Under the pieces are notes generated by a model that saw only the letters and a program-made list of their open reading frames with translations, did not search any database and was not told where the DNA came from. This document shows, in pieces, positions 23,973 through 36,100 of a stretch of 64,000 nucleotides of DNA; position 1 is the stretch's first letter; each line of letters begins with the position of its first letter. The DNA lies in contig JBAIAA010000524.1 of assembly GCA_037893245.1 (NCBI GenBank), positions 124,001 to 188,000 of the forward strand, read 5' to 3'. Both the position numbers and the translations under genes were made by a program. This stretch comes from Crossaster papposus. Lineage: Eukaryota > Echinodermata > Asteroidea > Velatida > Solasteridae.

Positions 23973-24236
23973 TGTAACGCCCGTGCCGGTTGGGCGGTAG
24001 AGGGCGCTGGAGCGATTCCACGGTGGTGGGATCGCCCCGGAAACCCGCCTTGGATTGCGCAAGCGCCGAACTGGTTCTGACGAGTTCTGGGGGCCGCGTG
24101 ATTGTGTGAGCCTGAAGTCCATGTTTGGTAGGCGAGAGTCCACAATAAACGGCAGAGAACCACAGGAAATAGAGGAACACTTGTGTCAGGAGTCCTTCTT
24201 GTGTGTGTAGTCGACCCCGGAGAAATCTTCGTTACA
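23973..24236 (+). repeat. 3' LTR
   Basis: Same length and apparently the same sequence as 22238-22501. It is followed by the target duplication ATAG. Confidence 0.88.
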
Positions 24237-24240
24237 ATAG

Positions 24241-25631
24241 TTTCTATATCAACTTTGAAGAACACAATAAAATATTCCTGCATGTACCTAGAATTTCGCG
24301 TGGGGCGCACAAGCAAGAAGAAGATGAGCTGATTTCGAAAACACGCCGTGCTGCTGTCTTTCAATTTAAACGGATCACTTCGCAACCTTGGCCACAAATT
24401 GAATCTCTATAGTAAACAAGAAACTTAGAATCGTCAAGTTCGAGGAGAAAATAAAACAGTCTGTATTTGCGAAGCCATTCCGCGGGCTGTTTACCATCGG
24501 GAAAAAAGGATAGGCCCTATATCCCTCGAGGCTTCGTGCCTAGATCTATACTTCGGCTGCTGTGTGTTTGGTTGGTTGTTAGGGTGAAGGCACGCACGAG
24601 ATTGAGGGATGACCTGTTTTTAGTAGTTAAGAAATGCAAAGCGACGCCAAGGCGAAATAAAAAATGAGCAACGGCGAAGACGAAAACTTCAACGCAGACC
24701 AAAAATCACGAGAAAAAAAATATAGAATCCATCTTCACGGGGACATGTCTATGCGTGCCGACAAATAATTATTGGAACCTATACTACCGGTACATTAATG
24801 TATAAAAGAGTGAACAAAACCACTCTAAAAGAGGTCAGTCGTGTATGCCTATAGGTATGAAAGATTAGACGTTTCGCTAGTTTTTCCACTATGGCAAGGT
24901 TGGTGGTAACTTTAGATTTGTCCGATTAAATTGTTACATAATAACAGACACATTGAAAACGAAATCGAAATATGTTACACAAACCTTCAGTCTCCTGACA
25001 GAGCATACTGTCCGAAACGCTGATTTCCTCCGTTTTCTTTCAGAACCACAAAAACTCACCAAAACAATTTACCACAATGTGCTACCGCAATATCTTATTA
25101 ACCTTTTTTACCATGAAACAAAATTGTAATCTATTTTTTTGTTTCAATTTGTTTAGGCCGCGCTTTCGCCCGGCCAGGAAAAAAATGTTTGAGACTCATA
25201 AAATTGCCCATCTGCACGGAAATCTTTAGTAAAAGGCGAAAGATTTATACGAGATGCAGATAAGCCAGAGTTATTTCTGTAGCGATTGATCGGATTACAT
25301 ACTTTAGGAGATGCAACGTAACAGTCACAGTATGTTACAGTCGACGTCAAACTCCGATTTGTACAGGCATTTGCGCATGAGCAAAAAAGAAGCCACGCCC
25401 CGCTGATTTTAGGAGCTTAATGGGGTGTGGCCTGACGGGGCGTGACGTGACCCGGGATTGGAGATGATGAAGCTAAAAATTATCCCCGTATTTTGCCCCG
25501 TATTTCTGAGACATCCTTTTACATATATCCTTTGTGTTCCTTGTAACGATTACGCTTTTCAAGAAGTCGAAAACATCATCATCGTTAACAAAACTCGCAC
25601 ATACAAACCTGATCGTTTGGCTCATTAATTT
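24241..25631. other. Gene-free stretch
   Basis: It contains only a partial copy (24984-25035) of the 8620-8772 repeat. Otherwise nothing supportable. Confidence 0.5.
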
Positions 25632-25803
25632 GCACCAATTTCACACAGTTGCCAAGAAAAGACATTTGCTAAGTAGGAAAAATATGTGCTGAGCAACAAG
25701 AGGTTACCAGTCAAAATATCATCTCATGTGTGCTTACGACTGGTGCCCACCTAAAAACTGCTAAGCAAAAATATCATCTGAGCAGCAAGTCATGCAATTG
25801 GCC
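25632..25803. repeat. Decayed GGCCAATTTCATAGAGC MITE
   Basis: CACCAATTTCACACAGTTGC at left and CATGCAATTGGCC at right, with TGCTAAG/CTGAGCA words inside. A diverged and shortened copy. Confidence 0.6.
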
Positions 25804-26195
25804 CCAGCTGGTACGAATACGGCAAGGCTACCTTATATATACATGCAACAACTGTTGGTTGTTAAAAACAAATCAATTCCAACCTCTGCTCAGTCTAAAA
25901 CTGAACTGAAATGTCACAATTCCACACTACGCTTGCGTTACCTTGCTGATACGACGGTGCAATTATGCGACAATTTCCTACCACACGAGCGAATAAATGG
26001 AATTGATCGTGATGTAACCACGTCAGCTCGGAAGATGGACAGTGGAGATAAGCCAAGGCTATCAAGCTGGTTCCCCGAACGATCGAGCGAGCGAGCGGCC
26101 GTAGTCCAGTACTGCCCGATCCGTCTTTGTACGGCATACCGGCACAAAGCGCAGCGCACGCTAGCTAAATTTCACGCACGTACATGTACATTACA

Positions 26196-26425
26196 CACTG
26201 AACAAAATTATAAACGCCCACAAAAAAAATAAACGCCCCCAAAATGGTTATTTGTCTTGATTTGTAAACATTTGTGTCCATCTCTGCCAGTGAGGAATTG
26301 CTCAATGATGCAGTGATTCCACCCACATCTGTGTTGTTTACAAATCAAGACAAATAACCATTTTTGTGGGCGTTTATGTTTCTGTGGGCGTTTATTTTTG
26401 TGGGCGTTTATATTTTTGTTCAGTG
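26196..26425. mobile_element. Inverted-repeat element CACTGAACAAAA
   Basis: Ends CACTGAACAAAATTATAAAC and TTTATATTTTTGTTCAGTG. Inner arms carry repeated ATAAACGCCC(A/C)CA on the left and TGGGCGTTTAT on the right, plus a long mirrored ATGGTTATTTGTCTTGATTT. Spacer about 70 bp. Confidence 0.8.
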
Positions 26426-28006
26426 TATTACATGTGTACATGTACAACATACGGCATACTTGAGACAAATAATAGCCTTGAGCATGCTGTTTATTTCCGG
26501 GTTTTGTGCGTTATGTTAATTAGAATGCGCCGTTTTCAATCCACGAGATCTGATTGGTCATGAATTGAATGGTCACGTTGAATAACATTTACAAGTAGCT
26601 GATTGGACATTCTGAAATGAAGCATGACGCAAACCAACAGTCTGTGATCTGTGATTGGTTGTTGAGAATCACACCTAAATTCATATTAATGATTTGCATA
26701 CTCACGCCCCCCCCAAAAAAAAAAAAATTTGCTTCGGATTTGCAAAGTAAAGTAAAACATAAACATAAACCCGGAACTATATAGAATAATCAAGGCTATC
26801 TTTCGTCTCGAGTACATAGTGTACGCACACACGTGCGTGAATTGTAGCTAGCGTGCGCGGCGCCGTGTACGAGCCGGTATCGACGGTACAGCAATCTAGA
26901 GACGGACCGGACGGGACAACTCTCTTAGCGTTCAGGCACAAGTGTAGAAAGCTTGATAGCCGTGGTCAAGGCTATAATAGTTATGCATGCAGCAAGGCAC
27001 CCACTTGTATTATTATCTCGGCATTCAAATAATATTTTGTTGTAGTGCATAAACTTCAGTTATTCAATAAACACACCGACGTCAAACTTAATGTAATCAG
27101 CAGCAATCGCATGTTTTGTCCGAAAAGCGAATCTAATAATAACACACACACACTATGACCGTTGTATTTATAGTTCATTATATGCAGAATTTTGCTTTAA
27201 TTATTATAGAGCATATCTACCATTATGTACATTATTTTTTTAGTCATAATTATTATTATTTTGTACACAACAAATTTGACATATACAAAATCAGTTTCCG
27301 TATCCGTGTATAGAAAAACTGAATGGGTCAATTATACTTACATAATTATACGGAAAATAACCATGAAAATCAAGATTTTAAACAATAAAAAATAAGGAAA
27401 TTAGCAAAAATGTATTACTTTTGAAGGAAAAGTTATAATTTCCTTCTTATATTTTTGTACTTTAAGCTTCAGCCTTTCCGGATTTTTGACACATATGGGG
27501 AGAAAAATATATTGTTTTGTCTAGAACAGGATTCAAACCAGCCACTTCTTAAAATACCAACAGTCATTTAGCAATTTCATATGTTGGCAATCCATCGACA
27601 TTATCAATATGTGTTTGGATAAATAACTCAGTTTAAGAAACGGCCATTCCTCTTTCTCTGAAATCAATCAAAAGTTAACCTAAGTACATTGTAGGATTTG
27701 TACACAAACAATTAAAAGAATGCATGTTGGTTTAAGAATGGGTTTGAAATAGTAAATGTCCCAAAAACACCCACAGGTATTTCAGAAAAGGAAAATAGCA
27801 AATCATCCTTAAATTTGTTTGCGGTAACCTTTTCTTCATGTGAAGTTAAAAATGCACGTGAAGTAAACAAGAAAATAATAGTTATTATGAAATAAGTATG
27901 ATGACATATTGCCAAAATCGAGGTGTTGCAATTTCTTATGCAGCAAATACAAAAACATAAAAGACAACATATATAAAAGCAGTATATTATGCAAGCTTAT
28001 TAATCA
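26426..28006. other. Gene-free stretch
   Basis: AT-rich. No gene or repeat family recognised. Confidence 0.5.
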
Positions 28007-28086
28007 CATCCGACCTCACGTCCGACCTCACGTCCGACCTCACGTCCGACCTCACGTCCGACCTCACATCCGACCTCACATCCGAC
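28007..28086 (+). repeat. 12-bp minisatellite CGACCTCACGTC
   Basis: Between six and seven near-perfect 12-bp units. The last two carry CACATC instead of CACGTC. Confidence 0.92.
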
Positions 28087-30044
28087 AAGTCTCTGTTCCA
28101 CTGTGAAACACGTGTCAGTTTGTACCCTCATGCATAGGCCTCAGATCTAACGACATCACGCTTTGTTTAAATGTGCGCTTTCTTATGAGCGAGTCTGTCC
28201 CTACGTCGTCTGGCGTCCCGACTTCACTCCCACAAAAAAGCACATATGTAAACAAAACCATGACGTCATTAGGTCTCGGGTCTATTGTCGGTGTATTTGA
28301 ACAACAAAAGCTTCCCTCTGTGAGGGCGCCATGTGCAAGGGGTCTGTCAAGCTTCAATGTGTTTGATACACTTTTTGCTCAATCGTGACGAACGATACAC
28401 ATTCCCTGACCCGGAATAACTGGCGCATGAAGTTGCATCGGCCTAAAATGTCACTAAAAAGCTGGAATTTCAGACATTGGAGAATATTCATCACGTGACT
28501 CAGCCAGTCAGACACTGTCACTATCTGCCAGGTGTTTTGTACATATGTCTTGCTCGATATGTGCCAAGCCATTACAAAAAAAAATGCTTTAAGAAACGAA
28601 ATGTGGTTTAGCCAACCGTAGGAAATCCTTGAAAATACTAGTTAAACCGTAACTCATGAGCTCATCAAAGCTTACATTCCTGGCCCCATAATCTAGAAAC
28701 TATACTGTGCACATCATTGCCTAAAACAAAACTAAATCAACTTTCCGTGACACCATTACGTAAAAAAGATTAGTATTTAATTTGGTTACTTTTTGGATAG
28801 CAGCAAAAGGTATATTACCCCTTTAACATCTTCTTGTGCATTTGTGTTGTGCATATGACACAATGGACTACAAGATAAAGTTTTATCTCCAAATACAAAA
28901 CATGATATGTGACACGATCAAGCGGAATGAGTCGGATGTCGGCCCCAGTCAAAAAAATGAGTTTTCATGTAGTTTTAAAGAGGGCATCTGTACGTTTTAA
29001 AAACTGAAAACCCCATGTTGATACGATGTTTTGTTGTCGAGTTATCTAAAAAAAAAAAAATACCAACGAAGAGCACAGTTCTGATTAAAACATTTTTGGG
29101 ATTCCCCGACATCGTTTCACATATGCAGACAAATTTTTACAGTTAAATGAATGAGTTCAATCAAATAATGTTGTTTCATTCTGTTTCATAAATCATACGG
29201 TGACCATTGATGACCATTTGGATGTCTGTAAAATTTTGATGGGACAAAAAATGCGTATAACTGCATAAAATGTTGTTAACAAAGCTAAAAGCAAAATTAT
29301 TATCGTTCTTTTGCATAAAAAGGCATATTTCGGATAAAGAAGCCTAACAAGAATTAATGCCAATACACTGAGAAATTAAAGGGTTTTTTTAAGAAAAAAA
29401 TATGGACAACCATTCACAAAATCAAACACAATTGCCATTAGGCATAAAAAAAATAAATGTTATGTTGGCGTAACCCGACCGACCCTAAAAATACGGCCGA
29501 CCCTGGATATTTTTTTTTTCAAGGGACGAAATTTAATGATTAAAATCTATATAAATCTAGTTATAAATGGTTTGAAACCATTTCTGACCGTTTCTCATTG
29601 TTGTGTGTGTGGATTGTGTAACCTGGACACGCTATCGTGTATCACTACCGGCTTAAACAATTAGAAAACATATCATTTTCATTGCTGGGAAAAAAATTAA
29701 AAAATAAAATAAAATAAAAATCCCTACCTACCTACCCTATTTTTTTGGGCCCGTTATCTAACATAACATTTTTTTTAATGCCTTATTAGTCTCAAGAAAA
29801 TGACAAAATGTTCTGCTTGACCTTTAACAAGGAAAATAAGAAAATCATCTATTAAAGTTTGGTTTTTCAAAAATATCACAATGAGCTGAAATTTTTCAAA
29901 CATTTATAAAATGTCCATTGAAAATGATGGGAGTGAAGGCTTTCAGGGGCAATTCCATTATCGACGCTAATCACGCCAAGAATATGCTTAGCACACTGTT
30001 GATTTCATTCTCACCTTTAAAAATGATTAGACTTCCTAATTCTC
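28087..30044. other. Downstream flank and presumed 3' UTR of WASHC2
   Basis: No gene recognised. The part nearest 30045 is expected to be WASHC2 3' UTR. A block at about 29458-29768 with CCGACCGACCC near one end and TACCTACCTACCC near the other is a possible element. I could not pick a polyadenylation site. Confidence 0.4.
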
Positions 30045-30199
30045 TTACTTCCCCATGGCATTTAGGGGGTCGTCAAATATGCTGGGAGCCGACTCGTCGA
30101 AAATGGAGTCTCCCGTCACGGGTTTCTTCTTCGTTGTCGTCTTCTTATTTGCCTTTGCCTTCTTGGGCTTGGAGCTTGTTGGAGAAGCGAAGATATCAT
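30045..30199 (-). CDS. WASHC2: WASHC2 terminal exon with stop codon
   Basis: It encodes DDIFASPTSSKPKKAKANKK, then TTTKKKPVTGDSIFDES and APSIFDDPLNAMGK, followed by TAA. The extreme C-terminus is nearly the same as vertebrate NIFDDPLNAFGGQ, so it is not truncated. The acceptor is CCTGTGCCAG. 155 nt including stop, phase 1 in. The 3' UTR runs to lower coordinates. I could not decide on a polyadenylation site. Confidence 0.96.
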
Positions 30200-33100
30200 C
30201 TGGCACAGGGAAGAGAAAAAAAACCATAAAGGTGGTCATAGCCATGATAGAAATAGTCACCCTGTACGTAGTCATGCCGTGGCCATCCTATGGTAGTTGA
30301 GAGTCAACGAGCAAGTCATCTGATTTAAAGTATCCAGGCCAGGGTGACGTTTACGAAGTCTACGTCATACACGAGTCTTTTGCTAGTCCTAACCGTCTTT
30401 CTGCCTGTCTCAACCATCTTTCTGCCGGTCCCTATCGGCTTTTTGCCAATCCCAACCGGCTTTTATACTGGTGCCAACTGGCATTTTACAGTCCCAACCA
30501 GCTTTCTGGCGGTTTCCCAACAGGCTTTCTATTGTTGCCAATCGGCATTTTCCAGTCCCAACCGGCTTTCTGCCGGTCGCAAGAGGCTTGGGACCAGCAA
30601 AAACTGGCATCTCGGCGCTGCATTCTACTTGCATCTGTGTGTCAACAATCTCGGCTGCGCTGGATCTTAGTTTACCTTCTGCTGCATCAGTAAAGAGTTC
30701 CGATTCCTTTTTTTTCTTCTTCTCCTTGGTCTTGGAGCTGGGAATGTCCTCAAAAATGTTGGTGCTGTCGCTGAACAGGTCTGAATCAGGCTTCTTGGAT
30801 TTGGTCTTTTTGGAGGCTGGCTTTTTGGTTGCAAAAAGGTCACCTTCATCTTTGTCGGGCTGAGCAAAATAAAAATTTCATTTCATTGCGAGTATCGAAT
30901 TCCAGTTCCAGCGCGTCGGCTCGGTGATGTTAAAATAATCCTGTCGCGAACTGGTTAAAAAGCTTTATTATCAACAGTTTATCAAGGTTACTAAAAAATA
31001 AAAATTCAGATTACAAACCTCCACTTTCTTGGTATCTTTCTTCTTTTTCGTCTTTACTGGGGAGGCCGTCGCAAACAGGTCATCGTCTTCGAGGACTGGG
31101 GCAGATGACGTTTTGGTTTCTGAAAGAAAAATGCGTTTGTGTTATAGCAGAACAACAAATTCAATTGTTGCAATTATCTGGTGATGATAGGCTGGGGTTA
31201 AATGTCACAGAGCTGCTCAGTGCAGAATTGTACACAGCAAAAAAGGTAATCACCACTACAAATCAATTAAAGAGTTACAAGTCAGGTTAAAGTAAAAGAA
31301 GATGAACATGAAGAAAGGAATGCCTTGGTCACTTTTCTTTGATTCGCCTGCCACTGTGACTGACTTAGACCCGACTACACCTCTGACTCTAACCATATCT
31401 CTTGTCTAAAGTCTCTCACACCTTTCTTTTTGGTTGTATCTGTTCCAAACAATTCGTCATCGGCCAGAGATGTCACTTTTGTCTTCCCCGACTTCTTCCC
31501 TTGTTTCTTGCTTTCGGGGGCTCCTCCGAAGAGATCCTCTCCAAAAGGATCCGACGGAGCCTTCTTCTCAGTCGCCTGGGGCTTGGAAACCAACAAATCC
31601 TTGTCAACGTCCAGCGGAGATGCGGTCTTTTCACTTATCTTGGGTGATGAGGCAAACAGATCCTTGTCATCATTCTCGAACATATCTGAGGTCTTGGCCT
31701 TTGGCTTTTCGTCATTCGACGGCGTTATCCCACTTGGCGTAAAATCCTTGGGACTACTAAAGTCAGTTACATCTGACGGTGGAATTTCTTTCTCTGTGAA
31801 AACAAGATGTTTTTATGATTATTAGAAAAAATTATATAAAGTCGGGTATGCTAAAACATGTGGAATAAGACTTCATACAACATCAAAGTAATGGGACTTC
31901 ATGCTTCGTAAAACATGCAAAGAAACATGACTTTACGTATGGCATTTTGCCTCGGTTACATATCTGACCTACATCATGCATTCCAAGCTTTGGTAACTAG
32001 GTTAATTGATCTGAGGCATGAGCAAAATAAACCCCACTGCTGCCAAGCTTTGTTAGATGACTGAAAAGAGCGCATTCAATTCTGAGTTATGGCAGGAAGT
32101 TGAAAGAGCAACTTGCAACTCACTCTTTCATACACAGTTGGGTAAAATATTGGACTGAAGGATTTCGTCAAATGTTAACTCTTTCTTTGCCCCTGGCCAG
32201 GAAAAAGATGCTTGCTCGTTTATTGCCGGGAATGGAAAGGATGTAGTATCCTGACGCCACTTCAGCGGTTGTGTTCAACAAAACTGATACCTTACCTTTG
32301 AGTTTACTGGACAAGACCGGAGGGAACGAGAGGTCGCTTGTCTCACGGAGGTCAGACAGTGGTGACTGCCTCCCAAGCAGTGGCTCGGGAGAGGCAAAAC
32401 TGCCACCGCGGGCTCCAGAGATGGCCGTGGTCGCCCCTTCTGTGCGCAGACGGCGTGAGGGGGCACGACGCTTGGTGGAGATCTTGGCACGTCCCTGTTC
32501 GTAATCGTTTTAGAAGGGTGATAGTTAAGAACAGCAATGTAAGTAAAGCGAGTCTACACAAATCCTCACCAGACTGTCGCAGTGTATTTTGAACGGTTTT
32601 TGGTGTTTGTTGTTGTTGTTGTTGTTGTTGTTGTTGATAAAGGCCTCACCTTGTTGAGGCTGCTGAGGGTCTGAAGTTTTGGCGGCTCATCGAACGACAC
32701 ACCCTCTGGTTCAACTTCCCTGGAGGGCGGGGTGGCCCCCGGCCTCAACGCTGTGGGGTCTATCACTATATTTGACTGCAATTAGAGAAGACATTGTAAA
32801 TCGGTGGTTACAATGCATATTCGAAATGTGCAAGCAATTGACTGAGGGATAAACAATATTTTGATTGAAGAGGGATGTTACAGTGGGAAAAATGCCGATG
32901 AGGAAGCATGCATGAGACGGGAATCTTGTGGTAAGTGAAAAATAAGCAGGCACCAAGTCCAGGATATCCAAGAACATGCAATAATGCAAGCAAGCATGTA
33001 ATAACAAGGATGCCATTAATAACTATTAAAGAGGCATGTATTAATACACGTTATAAAATATACATTTATTAACATTATATAAAGTCGACTCTCTTTAATA

Positions 33101-36100
33101 CAAACTCAGCCGGACCTAGAAAAAAAGTGTTTCTTATATCAGAATTTTGTATTAAGAAGAGTGCCAGTCCCATTCAATGTGCACATAAATAGTTGGGACC
33201 AAGGCTTTGCTATAACTATATATTTTGTATTAACAGTGTTAGTATTAACAAGGATCGACTAAATATACAGGAGATTTTTTTTTTTTTGGGGGGGGGGGGG
33301 GACAAAACAGCACTTATAAACTCAATAAAGCATTTGTTGTTGATCTATAATTGTTTTAATTAGAAGAAAGATGTAGTTTGACATCCTTTAAGTTTTTCTT
33401 GTTAGCCATTATACAATTCCTACAAGACAGTGTAAAAACTGACACATTGTTCCTATGAAAACTTAACATAGAAACAGTTGGTCCAAGCACCCCTACTTAC
33501 ACCACATTTAATACTTGTTGACTGCTGTGATAGGAAATATGTTTTTAACACTTGTGGGGTTAAAAGCATCATATATCCCACATCACAGCAGTCAACATTT
33601 GTTTTGATACATCGTGCCAATAAAATAAAACGATCGTAACAATAACTGAGTGCGAGGTAACCCTTGATAACTGCAGGCTTTCCTGCCGAACATGAGACCG
33701 AGCGCTGTATACATTGCCTGATCATTCCGGTTGTAGGCTCTACAAGTGCGCGGACATGTGGCCGCACTCGACCAATGAAAACACAGCATCCAAGCACACG
33801 ATATAACAAACATATTTATGATCTAGGGATGAAGTCGTTCACTTGCTAGTTTCTTTAGCAGCCTGCACAGTTTGTATCACCCACTGCATTGTGAAACAGC
33901 AGCAAAAAACAACAACTTTGGTCATGTGTAACGCATGACATATTCTAACACAAGACATCTAAACAATTCCCTCATACACCTTAACATGTTGCTATACTGA
34001 GACTGCAAACTTGTCAAAGCCTACAACCTGCCCAATCACTGTATCTGGTGTAGTATCCTATTTTCTGTTTTTACTCTCCTGAATAGAAATCTAAATACTT
34101 GATTTGATGCCATTTGGAAAGTGGAAACAGATCAAATTGTTTTTTGAAGCCTGGTCAATTATATTTTTTTCTACAGGCACAAAACAAAAACAGACGTGCT
34201 TGCATAAAGTAGAATGTACTCTTGTACTGTCCTTAACCCTCTAAAATCATAGCTCATGCAAGATCAAGGCTCAATGCATACATGTACATGCACAGAACAT
34301 TCTTCAAAAACTTGGGTAGTCAAACATCTAACCCTATTTTGAGACACAGCTTGTCAATAAAACAAAGTTAAAAAACACTCAAGTCCCACCCGAGTCATTT
34401 TTCTCTCATAATCTCTTGAAAGCACACTGAGTATATGTACTTTGTTTGTAAAATACATCAGCGGAAGGCGAAACTAAATATTGAGCTCGTCCACAACTTT
34501 TGAGTGAAGTTTATCCAGGGATTCAAGGGCAGCATTCACCGTTCCCATGCCAACTTTTTGCTAAACGTGCATCAACCACACCTGAAGTTTGCGGCCAGCA
34601 CTTTCATTTGAATTTTTGGACACTCTTGGCGATGAGGAAGCAGTGTTGTCTGCACCGCTTACAGCCGAGCCCAGCAACCGAGCTTCCTGGATTCTCTTGG
34701 CACTGCTCGGTTTGGGAAGTGTCTTTGGTGCAGAGGGGGCCATGGAGTGGCTGTCCTGGGGCAGAGAGGGTGACAGGATTTTGGAATTCCGGTTGACTTT
34801 AAGAGAGACCCTCTTTGAGGTCAACTTTTTCACCGAGGGTCTCTTACTAAGGTGGACGCCAGGGGACTTCTCTTGCTTCTCGCTTGGTTTCCGCCTCACC
34901 TTCGACCACGGGACTGCAGGAACGGGCTTACCGTGGTCTGCCTTGTTGACTATTTTGTAGCTAGTGAGAGTCTTGGGACTTGCCACTTTGGAGGCCGGAG
35001 TAGAGTGGGAGGCTATGAGTTTCTGGAAATCGGAAGATCCCCTGGAGGGTACCTTACGCAAGGTCCTTGTTTTCCTTGATACCTTGGAGAAATTGTTCTC
35101 AGTGCTTTCACCAGAATCCTGTGATCGATTCATCAGCTTGCTGTGTCTCAGGGTTCCGGGATTAACAATTTTGGATCCTGGCACTGAAGGGGCGTGCTTG
35201 TGTTTCTGAAAATCCTGAGCTACCTTGGATGGCACTTTTTTGAATTTCTTTGGCACTTTGGGGGCTTCATTTTCTGTATTGCCACAGTGAGAGTTGTCAT
35301 CAGTGTCCATTTTATATGAAGGCTCACTCGCCAGCTTGCTGCTGGTTTGTATTCCGGAGGAACAGCGTTTTAGTTTCTGGAATTCCCGGGATCCCCTCGA
35401 CATCTCTTTGCGTACAGTTTTAGGTCTCAGCGGCACTTTGGGAATTTCCCTCTCTTTACTTCCACTGCCCGAGTCTCTTTTTCCTCGTTTCTCAATGGAG
35501 TTTTGTGGAGAGAAGTTCACACGCTGAACTTTCTTGGAGGGCCTCCATGGAAGGGTAGACAATGTCGTCATTTCCGGGAAGGGTATACTTGAATGTTTTC
35601 GAATTGGTTTGTTCTGTTGGAAGTTCTGGTCAATATGCTCCAGCTTGGAAGTGTCATCGATTCCTGATACTGTATCCGTAAGACCACCTTTGGTGGGATG
35701 TCTTGGTCCATTAAGGGAATCATTTTGAACATTGTTTTTCATTGAAGCAGCAGCCCCGTCACTTTGGAAAATATCTGAGGGCATCTCTGTGGGAGAAAGA
35801 CAAAGGGGGTGCACCTTTCTATTCCTTGGACTCTTAGGAGGTACAAGTGGCGGTAGCTTTGTTGCTGGATGGCTGCGAGGATCTTGTCCTAATGACACAA
35901 TCCCAGTGTCTGCCTCTACACGTATCTTTTCCAGTTTCTTCATCAATTCAGACTGATTGTTGGGTTTTTCCTGAGTGTAGTTTGTATTTCCCATTCGCTC
36001 AGAACTTTTGATTGGTGGAAAGGGCTCGCTCTTTTTCTGGTGATCCTGCAAAGTCTCACTTCCATTTCTGTTAGATCTTGATGGTGAGGGAAGTGATTCT

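Larger units (their letters stand above)
22238..24236 (+). mobile_element. Small non-autonomous LTR retrotransposon (TRIM-like)
   Basis: Two 264-bp direct repeats (22238-22501 and 23973-24236) begin TGTAACGCCCG, end CTTCGTTACA, and look identical by eye. They are flanked by a 4-bp duplication ATAG (22234-22237 and 24237-24240). Directly after the left LTR comes TTGGTGGCAGCGGTGGGA, a typical tRNA primer-binding site. A G-rich tract GTGGGGGGC precedes the right LTR. Each LTR has an AATAAA. The 1471-bp interior has no gag or pol and is instead filled by GTCGCA-based minisatellite, so it must depend on an autonomous partner. Near-identical LTRs indicate recent insertion. Confidence 0.9.

Noticed and set aside
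25792-26232. 146-codon plus frame
   Set aside because: It runs into the inverted-repeat element at 26196 and overlaps the decayed MITE; no recognisable protein features.
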